In this document: positions 5,201 to 6,331 of the stretch, in pieces
How positions within the stretch are numbered: position 1 is the first letter of the stretch
Layout: every line of letters begins with the position of its first letter
Assembly (NCBI GenBank): GCA_025964295.1
Contig: JAOPZD010000675.1
Location: forward strand, 1-6,331
Length of the DNA: 6,331 bases
From: Conexibacter sp.
Lineage (GTDB): Bacteria; Actinomycetota; Thermoleophilia; Solirubrobacterales; Solirubrobacteraceae
Direction: 5' to 3'
The notes under the pieces: model-generated
What the model saw: only the letters and a program-made list of their open reading frames with translations
Databases searched by the model: none
What the model was told of the DNA's origin: nothing
Made by a program: the position numbers and the translations under genes

Positions 5201-6331
5201 GTGCGACAACTGCGCACACGCCTGGTCACGGGCGCGATCGTCCTGCTCCTCGCCCTCGCGTGGCTGACCGCGGGCCCCGCGCAGCTCGGCGGAAGGACGA
5301 CGTATGTCGCGACGCACGGCATCAGCATGCAGCCCCGGTTCCACTCCGGCGATCTCGCGCTGGTGCGGCCGGCTGCCGACTACCGGGTCGGAGACGTCGT
5401 CGCGTACCACAGCAGGGTGCTGCACAGCATCATCCTGCACCGCATCATCGGCCGCGACGGCGACCGCTATGTCTTCCAGGGCGACAACAACTCCTTCATC
5501 GACCCGGTCCACCCGGGTCGCGCCGATCTCATCGGCAAGCTCTGGGTGCGCGTGCCGCACGGCGGCGTGGTCCTCACGTGGCTGCACTCCCCGGCGGTCG
5601 CCGCGCTGCTGTGCGGCGCCGTCGCGCTGCTGGTCCTCTGGCCCGTCCGCCGGCGCAGGCGGCGCAACCGCCGCCGCGGCGAGACCCGCGCCCGCCCGCG
5701 AGGGGCACCGTCGATGAGCGGCCGGATGGGCGACCCCAACGCTCAGCGGCTCGTCACGGGCTGCGCCGCCGTCGCGTTCGCCTGCCTGGTCGTCGGCCTG
5801 CTCGCCTGGACGCGCTCCACGACCGACCCGGTCGCCGCGAAGGTCGCCTACACCCACAAGGTCCGGTTCTCCTACCGCGCCGACGCCCCGGCCGGCGCCG
5901 TCTACCCGACCGGGACCGTCAAGACCGGCGACCCCATCTTCCTGCGGCTCGTCCGGCAGGTCCGGATCAAGGTCGCCTACCACTTCGCCTCCGTCGCCCC
6001 GAGCGACCTCACCGGCACCCAGGACGTCCTGCTGCGCCTGAGCAGCCCGACGGGCTGGAGCCGGATCATGCGCCTCCAGGGCGCGACGCCGTTCAAGGGC
6101 GCCGCGAGCAGCTCCTGGGTCGTCCTGGACCTCGACCGGCTGCAGGCGCTGATCCACCGCGTCGAGACGCTCACCGGTGCGTCCAGCGGCGCGGCGTTCA
6201 CCGTCGACGTCCTCCCGCGGCTGCACGTCACCGGCACCCTGGCCGGCCAGCGGCTCGACGACCGCTACCAGCCGGCGCTGAGCTTCCAGCTCGACCCGCT
6301 GCAGCTGCGCTCGGGCAGCGGCGCGACCGCC
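5201..6331 (+). CDS. SipW/ER-type signal peptidase fused to a DUF5305-like ectodomain (3' partial)
   Basis: A frame of 377 codons with no stop, cut by the window end. Residues 8-25 form a transmembrane anchor. Residues 34-118 are an S26B signal peptidase domain: HGISMQP with the nucleophile Ser42, YRVGDVVAYH, LHRIIG with His80 where bacterial type I enzymes use Lys, and QGDNNSFIDP with Asp95 and Asp101. The Ser-His arrangement is that of SipW, archaeal and ER peptidases. A second membrane span (131-149), a basic linker (150-183, six Arg in a row at 150-155) and a third span (184-203) follow. Residues 204-377 resemble DUF5305: YTHKVRFSYRADAP, VYPTGTVKTGDPIFLRL, GWSRIM, FKG, VETLTGASSGAAFTVDVLPRLHVTGTL, LSFQLD. 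The topology is consistent, with both domains outside and the Arg linker inside. It lies 94 bases after the small secreted protein, its likely substrate. An internal ATG at 5714 could also start the second half alone. Confidence 0.85.
   Translation, partial: MRQLRTRLVTGAIVLLLALAWLTAGPAQLGGRTTYVATHGISMQPRFHSGDLALVRPAADYRVGDVVAYHSRVLHSIILHRIIGRDGDRYVFQGDNNSFIDPVHPGRADLIGKLWVRVPHGGVVLTWLHSPAVAALLCGAVALLVLWPVRRRRRRNRRRGETRARPRGAPSMSGRMGDPNAQRLVTGCAAVAFACLVVGLLAWTRSTTDPVAAKVAYTHKVRFSYRADAPAGAVYPTGTVKTGDPIFLRLVRQVRIKVAYHFASVAPSDLTGTQDVLLRLSSPTGWSRIMRLQGATPFKGAASSSWVVLDLDRLQALIHRVETLTGASSGAAFTVDVLPRLHVTGTLAGQRLDDRYQPALSFQLDPLQLRSGSGATA
5700..5705 (+). promoter_or_regulatory. Possible internal ribosome binding site ahead of the DUF5305 half
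   Basis: GAGGGG at 5700-5705 lies eight bases before an in-frame ATG at 5714 (residue 172 of the fused frame), just ahead of the third membrane span. Spacing is normal. It could allow separate translation of the DUF5305-like half, or be a remnant from an ancestor in which the two halves were separate genes. In such GC-rich coding sequence a chance match is also possible. Confidence 0.35.

Noticed and set aside
5099..6226. 375-codon minus-strand frame antisense to the signal peptidase
   Set aside because: It covers the fused peptidase frame on the other strand. Only the plus strand carries the Ser, His and Asp signal peptidase boxes.

Overview
The window is very GC-rich and reads best as the chromosome of a high-GC actinobacterium. 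The mix of an encapsulin-type DyP peroxidase, an LtrA-family protein and a SipW-like secretion pair would fit Thermoleophilia/Solirubrobacterales, but that placement is inference from base composition and gene content, not from a marker gene. I see no tRNA, rRNA, CRISPR array, insertion sequence or phage gene.

Layout. Bases 1-104 hold only a possible tail of an upstream gene. Then come: a type-B dye-decolorizing peroxidase (105-1178, +) that ends in an acidic Glu-Ala repeat, a Pro-Ala linker and an encapsulin cargo-loading peptide; an M29-family metallo-aminopeptidase (1175-2383, -) whose stop codon interlocks with the peroxidase stop at a shared CTAG; a protein of unknown function (2464-3375, +) divergent from the aminopeptidase; an LtrA-family multipass membrane protein (3407-4588, -); a small exported beta-rich protein with a strong ribosome binding site and a SipW-type signal peptide (4735-5106, +); a long GC hairpin (5127-5159); and an open frame that runs off the window end (5201-6331, +). 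That last frame joins a SipW/ER-type signal peptidase to a DUF5305-like ectodomain.

How the genes fit together. The first four genes look like independent units: none runs in the same direction as its immediate neighbour. The last two belong together. A small secreted protein is followed, after a hairpin that could lower downstream expression, by a Ser-His signal peptidase fused in frame to a membrane-anchored extracytoplasmic domain. Exported substrate plus dedicated peptidase is the logic of the Bacillus TasA/SipW fibre system. I infer that 4735-6331 is the start of an actinobacterial version that may continue beyond the window. This fused peptidase and the orphan encapsulin cargo are the two most interesting items.
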